Positions 36,936 through 46,515 of a stretch of 52,156 nt of DNA are shown piece after piece. The stretch comes from Sedimenticola hydrogenitrophicus (lineage in GTDB: Bacteria > Pseudomonadota > Gammaproteobacteria > Chromatiales > Chromatiaceae). The notes under the pieces are model-generated. The model worked only from the letters and a program-made list of their open reading frames with translations. It had not been told where the DNA came from and made no database searches. The stretch lies in assembly GCF_029017505.1 (NCBI RefSeq), contig NZ_JAQGEI010000039.1:1-52156 (forward strand), in the 5' to 3' direction. Numbering within the stretch: the first letter of the stretch is position 1; each line of letters begins with the position of its first letter. Position numbers and translations under genes: made by a program.

Positions 36936-38561
36936 TCAGTCGATCTGCGGACCCGCTGCCACCAGCCGTTTGCCCTCCGCCGCGTCGGTATAGCGACCGA
37001 AGTTTTCAGCGAACAGGTGGGCCAACGCCTTTGCCTTGGCATCCCACTCCGCCGCGTCGGCATAGGTGTCCCGGGGATCCAGAATGCCGCTGTCACAACC
37101 GGGTAGCTCGGTCGGTACCTGCAGATTGAATACCGGGATGCTCTTGGTTGCCGCGTGCTCGATGGAGCCATCCAGGATGGCATCGATAATGGCGCGGGTG
37201 TCCTTGATGGAGATGCGCTTGCCGGAACCGTTCCAGCCGGTATTCACAAGATAAGCGGTGGCGCCCGCCGCCTCCATGCGCTTCACCAGCTCCCTGGCGT
37301 ACCGGGTCGGGTGCAGTTTCAGGAACGCGGCCCCGAAGCAGGCCGAGAAGGTGGGGGTCGGCTCGGTGATGCCGCGCTCGGTACCCGCCAGCTTGGCGGT
37401 GAATCCGGAGAGGAAGTGGTACTCGGTCTGATCCGGCGTCAGCCGGGAGACCGGCGGCAACACGCCGAAGGCGTCGGCAGTGAGGAAGATCACCTTCTGC
37501 GCATGCCCCGCCTTGGAGACCGGCTTGACGATATTTTCGATATGGTGGATCGGATAGCTGACCCGGGTATTCTCGGTCCGCGAACCGTCGCTGAAATCGA
37601 TCTTGCCATCCGCCCCGACGGTGACGTTCTCCAGCAGCGCATCGCGCCGGATGGCGTGGAAGATGTCCGGCTCGTTCTCCTCGCTCAGGTTGATGGTCTT
37701 GGCATAGCAGCCACCCTCGAAGTTGAAAATACCGTCATCGTCCCAGCCGTGTTCATCGTCACCGATCAGCGCCCGTTTAGGATCGGCGGAGAGGGTGGTC
37801 TTGCCGGTGCCGGAGAGGCCGAAGAAGATCGCCACATCACCTTCCGCACCCACATTGGCGGAGCAGTGCATGGAGGCGATACCGCGCAGCGGCAGCAGGT
37901 AGTTCATCATCGAGAACATGCCCTTCTTCATCTCGCCGCCGTACCAGGTGCCGCCGATCAGCTGCATCTTCTCGGTGATGTTGAAGGCGACAAAGTTCTC
38001 GCTGTTGAGTCCCTGGCGCTGCCAGTCGGGGTTGGTCGCCTTGGCGCCGTTCAGCACCACGAAGTCGGGCTTGAAGTGCTGCAGCTCCTCCTCGCTGGGG
38101 CGGATAAACATGTTCTTGACGAAATGGGCCTGCCAGGCCACCTCGGTGATGATGCGCACGCTGAGGCGGGTGTCCGCATTGGCGCCACAGAAGGCATCGA
38201 CCACGAACAGGCGTTTGCCGGAGAGCTGGCGGGTCACCAGCCCCTTCAGCTCGACCCAGGTCTCCTGGGAGAGCGCCTTGTTGTCGTTCTTGCCGTGGTG
38301 CGACCACCAGAGGGTCTCCTCGGTGGTGGCGTCGCGCACGATATACTTGTCCTTCGGGGAGCGCCCGGTAAAGATACCGGTATCCACGGCGACGGCGCCG
38401 AGCTCCGTGACCACGCCGCGCTCGTAACCCTCCAGGTCGGGGCGCGTCTCCTCCTCGAACAGCTGCTCATAGGAGGGGTTATAGACAATCTCCGCCACAT
38501 CGGTGATGCCGTACTGACCGAGATCCACTCCGGCCGCAAGGCCCCTGGTCGCCATATCCAT
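36936..38561 (-). CDS. pckA: Phosphoenolpyruvate carboxykinase (ATP)
   Basis: Converts oxaloacetate and ATP to PEP, CO2 and ADP, the first step of gluconeogenesis. From the ATG at 38561 the product is 541 residues, matching the ATP-type family (E. coli about 540). The kinase P-loop is [11 protein letters not shown], the oxaloacetate/Mn region has [14 protein letters not shown], and the N-terminus has DIVYNPSY-like and [10 protein letters not shown] motifs. AGGAG lies 5 bases before this ATG, which rules in favour of it over the in-frame start at 38672. Confidence 0.97.
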   Translation of the reverse strand: MDMATRGLAAGVDLGQYGITDVAEIVYNPSYEQLFEEETRPDLEGYERGVVTELGAVAVDTGIFTGRSPKDKYIVRDATTEETLWWSHHGKNDNKALSQETWVELKGLVTRQLSGKRLFVVDAFCGANADTRLSVRIITEVAWQAHFVKNMFIRPSEEELQHFKPDFVVLNGAKATNPDWQRQGLNSENFVAFNITEKMQLIGGTWYGGEMKKGMFSMMNYLLPLRGIASMHCSANVGAEGDVAIFFGLSGTGKTTLSADPKRALIGDDEHGWDDDGIFNFEGGCYAKTINLSEENEPDIFHAIRRDALLENVTVGADGKIDFSDGSRTENTRVSYPIHHIENIVKPVSKAGHAQKVIFLTADAFGVLPPVSRLTPDQTEYHFLSGFTAKLAGTERGITEPTPTFSACFGAAFLKLHPTRYARELVKRMEAAGATAYLVNTGWNGSGKRISIKDTRAIIDAILDGSIEHAATKSIPVFNLQVPTELPGCDSGILDPRDTYADAAEWDAKAKALAHLFAENFGRYTDAAEGKRLVAAGPQID

Positions 38562-38898
38562 ACTATCTCCTGAAAGCTGTTCAAAACGATGGGAATGCCG
38601 CAGCTGATCCCATGTGGTATCCATTGCCCCGTAGAGCGGAAGCTCCGTCGCCTGCATCCCCCGGGGGATCAACCGGATACCGCGGCGGTTACAGCGGGAC
38701 TGGCTGGCGTTAATGGAAAATAAAATAGTAAATAATAATTATTCTTATGAAGGCATTATGTTACACCCTTGTTCGCAGAACAAGCGCCGCGCTGACATAA
38801 CGGAATAGCCTGGCGTCATAGCCAGCCATTCTTTTTCCGCTGCGTATTTGCAGCCTATACTCGATCCACATTCGTACCGCCTAGGAGCCGGTCAAACC
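38562..38898. promoter_or_regulatory. Divergent region pckA / hydrolase with 7-3-7 palindrome
   Basis: About 340 bases without a gene. An AT-rich block (about 38707-38750) is the likely pckA promoter. A perfect inverted repeat CTTGTTC-GCA-GAACAAG (38768-38784) next to it is a good operator candidate; the regulator is unknown. Confidence 0.55.
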
Positions 38899-39480
38899 AT
38901 GCACACCAGTAACCCTATTCACCACATCATCGTCCCCGGCTACGGCAACTCCGGCGCGGCACACTGGCAGAGCCACTGGCAGCAGCGGCTGCCCAACAGC
39001 CGCCGCACCCGCCCCACCAGCTGGGACTTCCCGGAACACGACGACTGGGTCGCCGCCCTGGACCGGGAAATCACCGCCGCCGCAGGCCCGGTGATCCTGA
39101 TCGCCCACAGCCTGGGCACCATCACCGTGGCCGAATGGGCCGCTGAACACGCCTCGGACCGGGTCATCGGTGCCCTGCTGGTGGCCATCCCCGACGTGCA
39201 GCGCCCCGACCTGCCGGACGCCATCCAGGGCTTCTCCAACCCGCAACTCGCCCCGCTGCCCTTCCCCGCCATCGCCGTGCTGAGCCGCAACGACCCCTAC
39301 TCCGCCCTGCAACGCGGCCGGCTGTTCGCCGAACGCCTGGGCGCCCGCGTCGAACTCCTCGGCGACTACGGCCACATCAACCACGAATCGGGTCTGGGGG
39401 AGTGGGAGGCGGGCCTGAAATGGCTGGATGAGCTGATCACAACGGCGGGGCATACCCACTCCCGATCCATGCAACACTGA
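38899..39480 (+). CDS. RBBP9/YdeN-family alpha/beta hydrolase
   Basis: Small serine hydrolase, about 193 residues. Nucleophile motif AHSLGTITVAEW (GxSxG variant HSLG), a catalytic His in DYGHINHESG near the C-terminus, and the family start HHIIVPGYGNSGAAHWQ. Start set at the ATG at 38899 with TAGGAG 11 bases upstream. Members of this family act on small esters, but natural substrates are mostly unknown. Confidence 0.88.
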   Translation: MHTSNPIHHIIVPGYGNSGAAHWQSHWQQRLPNSRRTRPTSWDFPEHDDWVAALDREITAAAGPVILIAHSLGTITVAEWAAEHASDRVIGALLVAIPDVQRPDLPDAIQGFSNPQLAPLPFPAIAVLSRNDPYSALQRGRLFAERLGARVELLGDYGHINHESGLGEWEAGLKWLDELITTAGHTHSRSMQH

Positions 39481-39709
39481 AGGCGTAAATAGTTTCTATA
39501 CTGAAGCTTGTTGGTGATGTCTTTCCACACGCCTTTTCTATGGACTGGAAACAATACACTGATACCACGACGCACAGACCAACGGGAAGGGCCGAGGTGC
39601 CACTCATGGGAGATCGACAGGTTACGCACCCCGGTTGGTGGCTGGGTTCCTGAACTGCCGCATGGGGAATCCAGCCAGATCAGGATGCGGTAAAGCGGAG
39701 GAGATGACG

Positions 39710-40291
39710 ATGAGTAAGATTGTTGAAGAGGTGCTGTCAGCCAATGCTGCTTATGCGGACGACTTTGGTGACAAGGGCGCTCTGCCCATGCCTCCGGGGC
39801 GTCGCTTCGCCATACTGACCTGCATGGATGCCCGGCTGGATCCGGCCAAGTACGCGGGGCTCGCCGAGGGGGATGCCCATGTCATCCGCAACGCAGGGGG
39901 TCGAGCGAGTGATGACGCCATTCGTTCCCTGGTGATCTCCTACAAACTGCTCGGCACCCGGGAGTGGTTTGTCATCCACCATACCGACTGCGGCATGGAG
40001 ACGTTCACCAACGAGATCATGGGCGACCTGCTGGCGGGCAGCCTGCAGACCGCGAGCGTGGATGCCAGCGGGTGGCACGACAGCAACGCCGGTGGTGGCA
40101 CCAGCGACGGCAAGTACATCAACTGGCTGACCATCAGCGACAATGCGAAGAGTGTGGTGGAGGACGTGCTACGTATCCGCGGCAGTTCCATGGTGCCGTC
40201 GGATATTCCCATCTACGGCTATATCTATGATTGCAAAAGTGGAAAACTGGTGGAAATTCCTGAAGCAACAGCAGCCGGCAAGGCAAGCTAG
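39710..40291 (+). CDS. Short beta-carbonic-anhydrase-like zinc protein, copy 2
   Basis: 193-residue paralogue of the 31582 gene, about 80% identical, with the same zinc ligands (C38, H91, C94) and D40/R42 dyad. Divergence is concentrated at about residues 106-132, a surface segment, and at both ends. GGAGGAG lies 6 bases before the ATG at 39710; a second ATG at 39704 is too close to it. Unlike copy 1 I find no -24/-12 promoter or TGAAG palindromes upstream (39481-39709), so the two copies are likely controlled differently. Confidence 0.9.
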   Translation: MSKIVEEVLSANAAYADDFGDKGALPMPPGRRFAILTCMDARLDPAKYAGLAEGDAHVIRNAGGRASDDAIRSLVISYKLLGTREWFVIHHTDCGMETFTNEIMGDLLAGSLQTASVDASGWHDSNAGGGTSDGKYINWLTISDNAKSVVEDVLRIRGSSMVPSDIPIYGYIYDCKSGKLVEIPEATAAGKAS

Positions 40292-40378
40292 GCGTCTGTC
40301 CCGGAAAAAACGGGACGGCGGGAACGGCGTTTATTCCCACAGTTCCGCTGCCTATGTCCGCAGGTAGCAGGAGAGGGT

Positions 40379-43264
40379 TCAGCGATCGTGGACCTGACGG
40401 CCGCGGGTATCGGTGTCGAGCCAGGCACTGAATCCTGCGGCGGGGAGCGGCTTACTGAAGTAGAAGCCCTGGATCAGGTCACAGCGGTGGGCCTGCAGGA
40501 ACTGCAGCTGCTCCAGGGTCTCGACACCCTCGGCCACCACCTGCAGCCGCAGGCTGTGGGCCATGGAGATGATGGAGAGGGTCAGTTCGGCATCATCCGG
40601 GTCGGTCGTCAGGTCGCGAATGAAGCTGCGGTCGATCTTCAGGATATCGAAGGGAAAGCGTCGCAGATAGCTGAGCGACGAGTAGCCGGTACCAAAATCA
40701 TCCAGCGCCAGGGTCACACCCAGCCGCTTGAGTTCCCGTAGCAGGGCCTCCTTCTCCTCCGGGTTCTCCATCAGCAGACCCTCGGTCAGCTCCAGCTCCA
40801 GCATCGCCGGCGGCAAGCCGCTCTGCTCCAGAACCCGGCGGACCACGGGGACAATCCTGCCGTCGCGAAGCTGCAGCGGCGAGACATTCACCGCCATGCG
40901 GAACTGGGACTGACATTCACCGAACCAGGCATACGCCTGGCAACAGGCGGTAAGGAGAATCCATTCGCCTATTTCGTGGATCACCCCGAGATCCTCGGCC
41001 AGGGGTATGAACTTGTCCGGCGGCACCTGCCCCAACACCGGGTTGTGCCAGCGCAACAGCGCCTCGGCTCCCAGCAGCTCACCCCCATCGGCGCCCACCT
41101 GGGGCTGATAATGGAGTGACAGCTCGCCGTTCTTCAGGGCATGGCGCAGGCGCGATTCCATCTCCAGGCGACGCAGGGCATTCTCATTCATGGCCGGCGT
41201 GAAGAAGCGGTAAGTGTTGCGGCCACTGTCCTTGGCGTGATACATCGCGGCATCGGCGTTGCGCATCAGGATCGGTGAATCCTGTCCATCCGTGGGGTAG
41301 AGGCTTATTCCCAGACTCGCCGTGATATAGATCTCCCGGCCCTCCAGCCTGATCGACTGTTCCAGGGTTCGGATGATCTTTTCAGCGATATTGCCGGCCT
41401 CATTCTGCCCCGCCACATCGGGGATAACCACCAGAAACTCATCACCGCCCAGTCTGGCAAGGGTATCGCCGCCGCGCAGCACCTGGCCGAAGCGATGGGC
41501 GATCTTGACCAGCAGTGCATCCCCCACCGCGTGACCGAGGGTGTCGTTGACCTTCTTGAAGTTGTCCAGGTCGATAAAGATCACCGCCACGCTGAGCTCA
41601 TGGCGCCCGGCATAAGCGAGCGCCTGGGAGAGGCGGTCGAGTACCAGTAACCGATTGGGCAGGTCGGTCAGGCTGTCGTAATTCGCCTGGCGCAACAGCT
41701 GCTCCTCATAGGATTTGCGCAGGGTGATGTCCTCCTTGACCGCTATCAGGTGGGTGACCTGGTCGTGGCCATCCTTGACCGGCGCGATCACCGCCTCTTC
41801 CCAGTAGAGCTCCCCGTTCTTGCGCCTGTTGCTCAGCTGGCCGCGCCAGACGCTGCCGCCGAGTACCGCATCCCAGAGTTGTCGGTACCTTTCCAGGGGG
41901 GTGTTGCCGGACTTGAGCAGGCTGGGTTTCGCGCCCAGCGCCTCCTCGCGGCTGTAGCCTGAGACCTCCACAAAGCGGTCATTGACATACTCGATGCATC
42001 CGTCGGGATCGGTGATCATTACCGACACCGGACTCTGCTCGACGGCCAGGCTGAGCTTGCGCAGGCCCGCCTCACGGCTGCGCAGCGCCTGGCTCATCTC
42101 GTTGAAAGCGTGCGCCAGCTCGCCGATCTCATCCCGGCTCCCCCGGGTATCCAGCTCGATGTAATCGCCCCGCCCCAACGCCCGCACCCCGGAAGCGAGT
42201 CGCTCCAGGGGCTGGGAGATATTGCGGCTGAGCAGGATAAAGCCCGCCGGTAGCACCAGCATGGCCATCACGATCAGCACCGCAATGATCGAGGTCTTGA
42301 ATACCTCGAAGTTCTTCACCAGATCATCCGTGCCGACGCCGAATACGAAGACGACCGGCGCCCCCCCCTGCAGCGGCAGTTTGCCGAAGCCGAGAAAATG
42401 CCTGTCGTCGTGCCGCCACACGCTTCCCGAACGGGAGAAATCGGTCTCCCCCAGCAGTGGCAAGCCGGCCGTGGCGCCCACGCTGACCCCGTCCAGTCCG
42501 CCATAGCGCAGCCGTTCCCCGACCGAAAACATGAATTCGCCCGCCGTGTGCCGACGAATGCGCTCAACAAACTCCTCATCCAGGTACTCGACTATCCGCA
42601 CCACGCCGAGTACCCGTTGGGCGCCGTCAGGTAAGGTGCGGGTGACCGGCATGAAGGCATCGATCACCAGCATGTCATCGAGAATCCGGTACTGGAGTGT
42701 CCGTCCGCTGGGCAGGCGCTGCGGCAGCGACAAGAGCAGATTCGAATCGCTTTCCTGGAGCGGTGCCCCCGGCTCGACCCCCAGGTAGGTGAGTTCCCCC
42801 TCCTGCACGCTTGAATAGCCACCCGCTTCGCTCCCGGGCCGCGAGGCACAGTTGCAGGCGATCAGTTGCCGTTTGCTGTCATACACCGAAACATGGTGGA
42901 GAGTGCTCGCCATCGCCTGTTGCGACAGCAAGCGGGCGAGGCGTCTCTTCTCGCCATCAAACACCAGCGGCTGGTAGTCACCGATATCCTGGTAGGTATC
43001 CACCAGGCTGGTAATGGAGACCACATCCGGCCGGGCGGCCAGCAGGGAGACATCACGTTCCAGTTTGACCCGGAGTCCATGCAGTTCGCTGGAGAGGGTG
43101 TTGAAGTCGGCGGCAATCTTCCCCCTGGCGTTCGCCTCGTACTGCCGGGAGATCAACAACGACAGGGTAATTCCCAGCAGCAACAGGGAGAGCAGGATGG
43201 CGCCAAACCAGAACAGCAGCAGCTTCTGCCTGATCTTCAGATTGAGCAGGGAGACGACTTTCAT
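40379..43264 (-). CDS. Membrane GGDEF-EAL protein (HAMP-PAS-GGDEF-EAL)
   Basis: c-di-GMP enzyme of 961 residues. TM1 at about 15-35, a large periplasmic sensor (about 36-325), TM2 near 330-350, HAMP, PAS with PAC (about 405-525), GGDEF domain (intact GGDEF near 608, RxxD I-site five residues before), and EAL domain (EALLRW near 733, DDFGTGYSSL). Both catalytic domains keep their signature residues, so it may be bifunctional. Its ATG overlaps the TGA of the upstream periplasmic binding protein gene, implying that the binding protein feeds the periplasmic domain. Confidence 0.93.
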   Translation of the reverse strand: MKVVSLLNLKIRQKLLLFWFGAILLSLLLLGITLSLLISRQYEANARGKIAADFNTLSSELHGLRVKLERDVSLLAARPDVVSITSLVDTYQDIGDYQPLVFDGEKRRLARLLSQQAMASTLHHVSVYDSKRQLIACNCASRPGSEAGGYSSVQEGELTYLGVEPGAPLQESDSNLLLSLPQRLPSGRTLQYRILDDMLVIDAFMPVTRTLPDGAQRVLGVVRIVEYLDEEFVERIRRHTAGEFMFSVGERLRYGGLDGVSVGATAGLPLLGETDFSRSGSVWRHDDRHFLGFGKLPLQGGAPVVFVFGVGTDDLVKNFEVFKTSIIAVLIVMAMLVLPAGFILLSRNISQPLERLASGVRALGRGDYIELDTRGSRDEIGELAHAFNEMSQALRSREAGLRKLSLAVEQSPVSVMITDPDGCIEYVNDRFVEVSGYSREEALGAKPSLLKSGNTPLERYRQLWDAVLGGSVWRGQLSNRRKNGELYWEEAVIAPVKDGHDQVTHLIAVKEDITLRKSYEEQLLRQANYDSLTDLPNRLLVLDRLSQALAYAGRHELSVAVIFIDLDNFKKVNDTLGHAVGDALLVKIAHRFGQVLRGGDTLARLGGDEFLVVIPDVAGQNEAGNIAEKIIRTLEQSIRLEGREIYITASLGISLYPTDGQDSPILMRNADAAMYHAKDSGRNTYRFFTPAMNENALRRLEMESRLRHALKNGELSLHYQPQVGADGGELLGAEALLRWHNPVLGQVPPDKFIPLAEDLGVIHEIGEWILLTACCQAYAWFGECQSQFRMAVNVSPLQLRDGRIVPVVRRVLEQSGLPPAMLELELTEGLLMENPEEKEALLRELKRLGVTLALDDFGTGYSSLSYLRRFPFDILKIDRSFIRDLTTDPDDAELTLSIISMAHSLRLQVVAEGVETLEQLQFLQAHRCDLIQGFYFSKPLPAAGFSAWLDTDTRGRQVHDR

Positions 43265-44232
43265 CAGAAGATCGGTTCGATGGCGTCGACGTTGTCGCGT
43301 GTCACCATCACTGAATCCACCGTGACCTCCCTGGGTACCGTCTCGCCGCGCAGAATACGTATGGCGTATTCCGCCCCTTCCCTGCCGAACGTGGGATAGG
43401 TGAAACTGGCGGCCTGTTTCCCGGCACGGATGGCCTCCCGCGCCTCGCCGATATAGTCAATACCGGTGATGGGGATCGCGGCCGGATCCCGGCCCGCCTG
43501 CTTCAGCGCAATACGCGCGCCGGTGGCCATGCTGTCACTCTGGGCATAGATGGCATCGAATTCGATCCCCTCGGCCAGGGCCTCCTCTACCGCCCTGATG
43601 GCCAAGTGGCGCAACGAGTCGGCGCGCTTGATCGCGGCGATCTGGATACCGGGATAGTTGGCCAGTTGCTCCCGGAACCCCTCGGTGCGGTCGATCCCCG
43701 GGGTCGAGGTGGGGATGTGCTGCAGCACCAGGATGCGCCCCTTGCCGTGCAGCCGTTCAGCGAAGAAATCGGCCGCCTGGCGAGCAATCCGACGGTTGCT
43801 GGCGCCGATAAATAGGCTGTAATCGTCGCCTATGGTACGGCGGCTCAGCAGGATCACCGGGATACCGGCGTTGTAGACGCTGGAGATTACCGGCGCCATG
43901 GCTTCGGCATCGCGCGGGCTGGTGATCAGCAGATCTACCCCGCGCGCCCGCAGGTTCTCGATATCCACCACCTGCTGGGCGGTCTTGCCGCCGGCATCGG
44001 TATAGACGAAACGGATGAACGGGTATCGGGCAAACTCCCGCTCGATATCCCGCACCTGGGCGGCCCGCCAGTCATTGGCCATGTGATCCTGGGCAAACCC
44101 CACCAGGAAAGTGCGCTCTCCCGGCCACTCCCCGGCGCGGACCATCGCCGCCATCGAGAACAGTCCCAACAGGACAAGCACGGCCGTGATCGCTCGCGCC
44201 GGCAAGGAAAAACCACGCTGTATTTTTTTCAT
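43264..44232 (-). CDS. Periplasmic type-I (sugar-type) substrate-binding protein
   Basis: Ribose/LuxP-like binding protein of 322 residues with signal peptide (MKKIQRGF... MVRA-GEW). The two-lobed Peripla_BP_4 fold is indicated by LVGFAQDHMANDW, the GVDLLITSPRDAEAM hinge-side motif and GIDRTEGFREQL. Start chosen at MKKIQ (44232); 44301 would bury the signal. No ABC permease or ATPase is adjacent; instead its stop overlaps the start of a GGDEF-EAL membrane protein, so it probably works as a sensor subunit rather than for uptake. Confidence 0.88.
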   Translation of the reverse strand: MKKIQRGFSLPARAITAVLVLLGLFSMAAMVRAGEWPGERTFLVGFAQDHMANDWRAAQVRDIEREFARYPFIRFVYTDAGGKTAQQVVDIENLRARGVDLLITSPRDAEAMAPVISSVYNAGIPVILLSRRTIGDDYSLFIGASNRRIARQAADFFAERLHGKGRILVLQHIPTSTPGIDRTEGFREQLANYPGIQIAAIKRADSLRHLAIRAVEEALAEGIEFDAIYAQSDSMATGARIALKQAGRDPAAIPITGIDYIGEAREAIRAGKQAASFTYPTFGREGAEYAIRILRGETVPREVTVDSVMVTRDNVDAIEPIF

Positions 44233-44402
44233 GATCACCGCAACTACCGGAGGCCCCCCGCCTCGCTGCGTCCAATATAATACACCTATCGGTAAAACCA
44301 ATCTAAACTTTAGGGTTTTTCAAATTGAATCGCCGACCGGTCCTGACCTGGCGTTCCACCGGTCCGGACGTCCCGTTTCCGGGGCGGGGAGATAAGCACG
44401 AA

Positions 44403-45167
44403 ATGAATAGACGGCAGCGCATCGCCGGCGGGTTGTTGCTGAGCGCCGGCGCGCTGGGCCTGGCGGTGGCAATCCTGCCCGCGTTTCCCCAGCCGCCGGC
44501 GTACCACGACTTCGCCGACCAACGCCGCGGGCTCGGTGTGCCCAACCTGTTCAACGTGATCTCCAACCTGCCGTTTCTGCTCGTCGCCTGGCTCGGTTGG
44601 CGGGTCCCGCCCCGCCCCGGCGACGACAGGCCGGGCAACCTGCCTTACACGCTACTGTTCCTGGCACTCGCCGCCACCGGCCTGGGCTCGGCCTACTACC
44701 ACCTGGTACCGGACAACGCCCGTCTGTTCTGGGACCGACTGCCCATGAGCCTCGGCTTCGCCGCCCTGGTCACGACCGTGATCGCGGAGCGCCGGCCGTT
44801 GCACGGCCCCTGGCTGTTGCTGACGCTGGTTGGGAGCGGCCTGGCCAGCCTGCTCTGGTGGCGTTACAGCGCCCGGCTCGGTATGGAAAACCTTCTGCCC
44901 TATCTCGCCTTCCAGGCCTGGTCCCTGCTGACGCTGATATGGCTGCCGCTGCTGTTTCCCTCCCGCGACACCCCCTACCTGATCGGCGCCGTGCTGCTGT
45001 ATGGCGTCGCCCTCGGTGCCGGACAGCTTGATCGCTTCATCTTCTCCTGGGGCGGGCTGGTGAGCGGACACACGTTGAAGCACCTGGTGGCCGCCCTGGC
45101 GCTCTACCAGATCGTGCGCCTGCTGCGGGCGGCCCCCCGGAACGGGGCTGACCTGAAAATATCCTGA
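44403..45167 (+). CDS. Multispanning CREST/ceramidase-like membrane hydrolase
   Basis: 254-residue membrane protein with about seven helices. Conserved residues of the CREST (alkaline ceramidase/PAQR/Per1) superfamily are visible: FNVISNLPFL, GSAYYHLVPDN, and HTLKHLVAALA near the C-terminus, with a preceding Asp (LDRF). These would form a zinc-hydrolase site within the membrane. Start at the ATG at 44403 with GGGGAG upstream; 44325 would add a polar tail. The substrate is unknown; ceramide-type amides are a guess by family. Confidence 0.8.
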   Translation: MNRRQRIAGGLLLSAGALGLAVAILPAFPQPPAYHDFADQRRGLGVPNLFNVISNLPFLLVAWLGWRVPPRPGDDRPGNLPYTLLFLALAATGLGSAYYHLVPDNARLFWDRLPMSLGFAALVTTVIAERRPLHGPWLLLTLVGSGLASLLWWRYSARLGMENLLPYLAFQAWSLLTLIWLPLLFPSRDTPYLIGAVLLYGVALGAGQLDRFIFSWGGLVSGHTLKHLVAALALYQIVRLLRAAPRNGADLKIS

Positions 45168-45381
45168 ACTCTTGCCAGCGGAATGCTCCTGAGTGTTATT
45201 ACCTACCGGCACTCGGTAGGAACCGCCCCGTCACTCGGTAATGTCCGGTGCCGATCTGCGCACTATTGCGAGTAGGCGTCTCCCCCCTCGATTGTCAGCA
45301 TGTCTACGTGGCCCTGGGCCGCTTTTGAGTCCTGACAATAAACCGCCGATCAGCGCATCGGCCGAGAGAGGATCCGTTACC
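45168..45381 (+). promoter_or_regulatory. dctP upstream region with repeated CACTCGGTA sites
   Basis: No gene. The 9-mer CACTCGGTA occurs at 45210-45218 and 45232-45240, 22 bases apart (two helical turns); the first is part of a CCTACCG/CGGTAGG hairpin (45202-45220). An inverted pair ATTGTCAG (45291-45298)/CTGACAAT (45332-45339) lies nearer the gene. These are candidate sites for the NarL-type regulator encoded at 49897. Confidence 0.55.
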
Positions 45382-46461
45382 ATGTTCAAATCCAGATTAA
45401 CCCGAAAACTGCTGGCGGCCGCGGTCTGCGCCGTGGCCCTGATCAACCCCGCCTTTGCCGCCGAGAAGAGCTACCGGCTGAAGCTGGCGGAGACCTGGCC
45501 TTCCAATTTTCCGATCTTTGGCGACGCCACCAAAAACATGGCGGCGATGGTGGAGAAGATGTCCAACGGACGCCTGAAGATCAGCATCGATTCCAAGAAC
45601 AAGCACAAGGCGCCCCTGGGGGTGTTCGACATGGTGCGCGCCGGCCAGTACGACATGGGCCACTCCGCCTCCTACTACTGGAAGGGCAAGGACCCCAACA
45701 CCCTGTTCTTCACCACCATGCCGTTCGGCATGACCGCGCCGGAACAGTACGGCTGGTTCTACTTCGGCGGCGGCATGGAGCTGATGCAGAAGGTGTACGA
45801 CAAGCACGGCGTGCTCTCCTTCCCGGGCGGCAACACCGGCAACCAGATGGGCGGCTGGTTCCAGAAGGAGATCAACTCGGTGGAGGATCTGCAGGGCCTG
45901 AAGATGCGCATCCCCGGCTTCGCCGGCGAGGTGCTGGCCAAGCTGGGCGCCAAGCCGACCAACATCCCGGCGGGCGAACTCTACACCGCCCTGGAGCGCC
46001 ACACCATCGACGCCCTGGAGTGGGTCGGCCCGTCGCTGGACCTGCGCATGGGCTTCCACAAGATCGCCCCCTACTACTACACCGGCTGGCATGAACCCGC
46101 CACCGAACTGCAGTTCATGATCAACAAGAAATCCTGGGACAGACTGCCGGCCGATCTGCAGGAGATCCTGCGCGTGGCCATGCGCACCGCCGCCTACGAC
46201 ATGTACGTGCAGTCCTACCACGCCAGCGGCGAGAACTGGGCGAAGATGAAGAGCGAATACCCCGAGATCAAGGTCAAGACCTTCCCCAAACCGGTGATCG
46301 CGGCGATGGAGAAGGCCAACAGCGAACTGCTGGCCGAGCAGGCCGCCGGGGACCCCCTGGCCAAGGAGATCATTGACTCCCAGGCCGGCTACCTGAAGCA
46401 GGTGCGGGTGTGGAGCGACATCTCCGACGTCGCCTACCTCAACAGTCAATCCGCCAAATAA
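45382..46461 (+). CDS. dctP: TRAP transporter substrate-binding protein (TakP-like)
   Basis: Periplasmic solute receptor of a tripartite ATP-independent transporter, 359 residues with a signal peptide (MFKSRLTRKLLAAAV... AFA-AEK). It resembles the TakP/mannitol-chloroaromatic branch, which binds 2-oxoacids: GNTGNQMGGWFQKEI, the FRIPGFAG-like KMRIPGFAGEVL with the conserved Arg that grips the carboxylate, and TIDALEWVGP. Start at 45382 with GAGAGG 10 bases upstream. A strong hairpin follows the stop. The ligand is inferred, probably a 2-oxo- or hydroxy-acid. Confidence 0.92.
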   Translation: MFKSRLTRKLLAAAVCAVALINPAFAAEKSYRLKLAETWPSNFPIFGDATKNMAAMVEKMSNGRLKISIDSKNKHKAPLGVFDMVRAGQYDMGHSASYYWKGKDPNTLFFTTMPFGMTAPEQYGWFYFGGGMELMQKVYDKHGVLSFPGGNTGNQMGGWFQKEINSVEDLQGLKMRIPGFAGEVLAKLGAKPTNIPAGELYTALERHTIDALEWVGPSLDLRMGFHKIAPYYYTGWHEPATELQFMINKKSWDRLPADLQEILRVAMRTAAYDMYVQSYHASGENWAKMKSEYPEIKVKTFPKPVIAAMEKANSELLAEQAAGDPLAKEIIDSQAGYLKQVRVWSDISDVAYLNSQSAK

Positions 46462-46471
46462 TTCCACAGCC

Positions 46472-46500
46472 GCCGGACGGCCGCCAGGCGGCCGTCCGGC
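46472..46500 (+). promoter_or_regulatory. Strong intercistronic hairpin between dctP and dctQ
   Basis: GCCGGACGGCCG and its exact complement form a 12-bp GC-rich stem (13 with the loop-closing pair) and no T run follows. Such hairpins stabilise the upstream message or partly stop transcription, which would give more binding protein than membrane subunits. Confidence 0.75.
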
Positions 46501-46515
46501 CTTCGGGGTCAGGTT

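Noticed and set aside
40298-40316. GTCCCG/CGGGAC hairpin after the second carbonic-anhydrase-like gene
   Set aside because: Short 6-bp stem with A-rich loop and no T run; not a convincing terminator.
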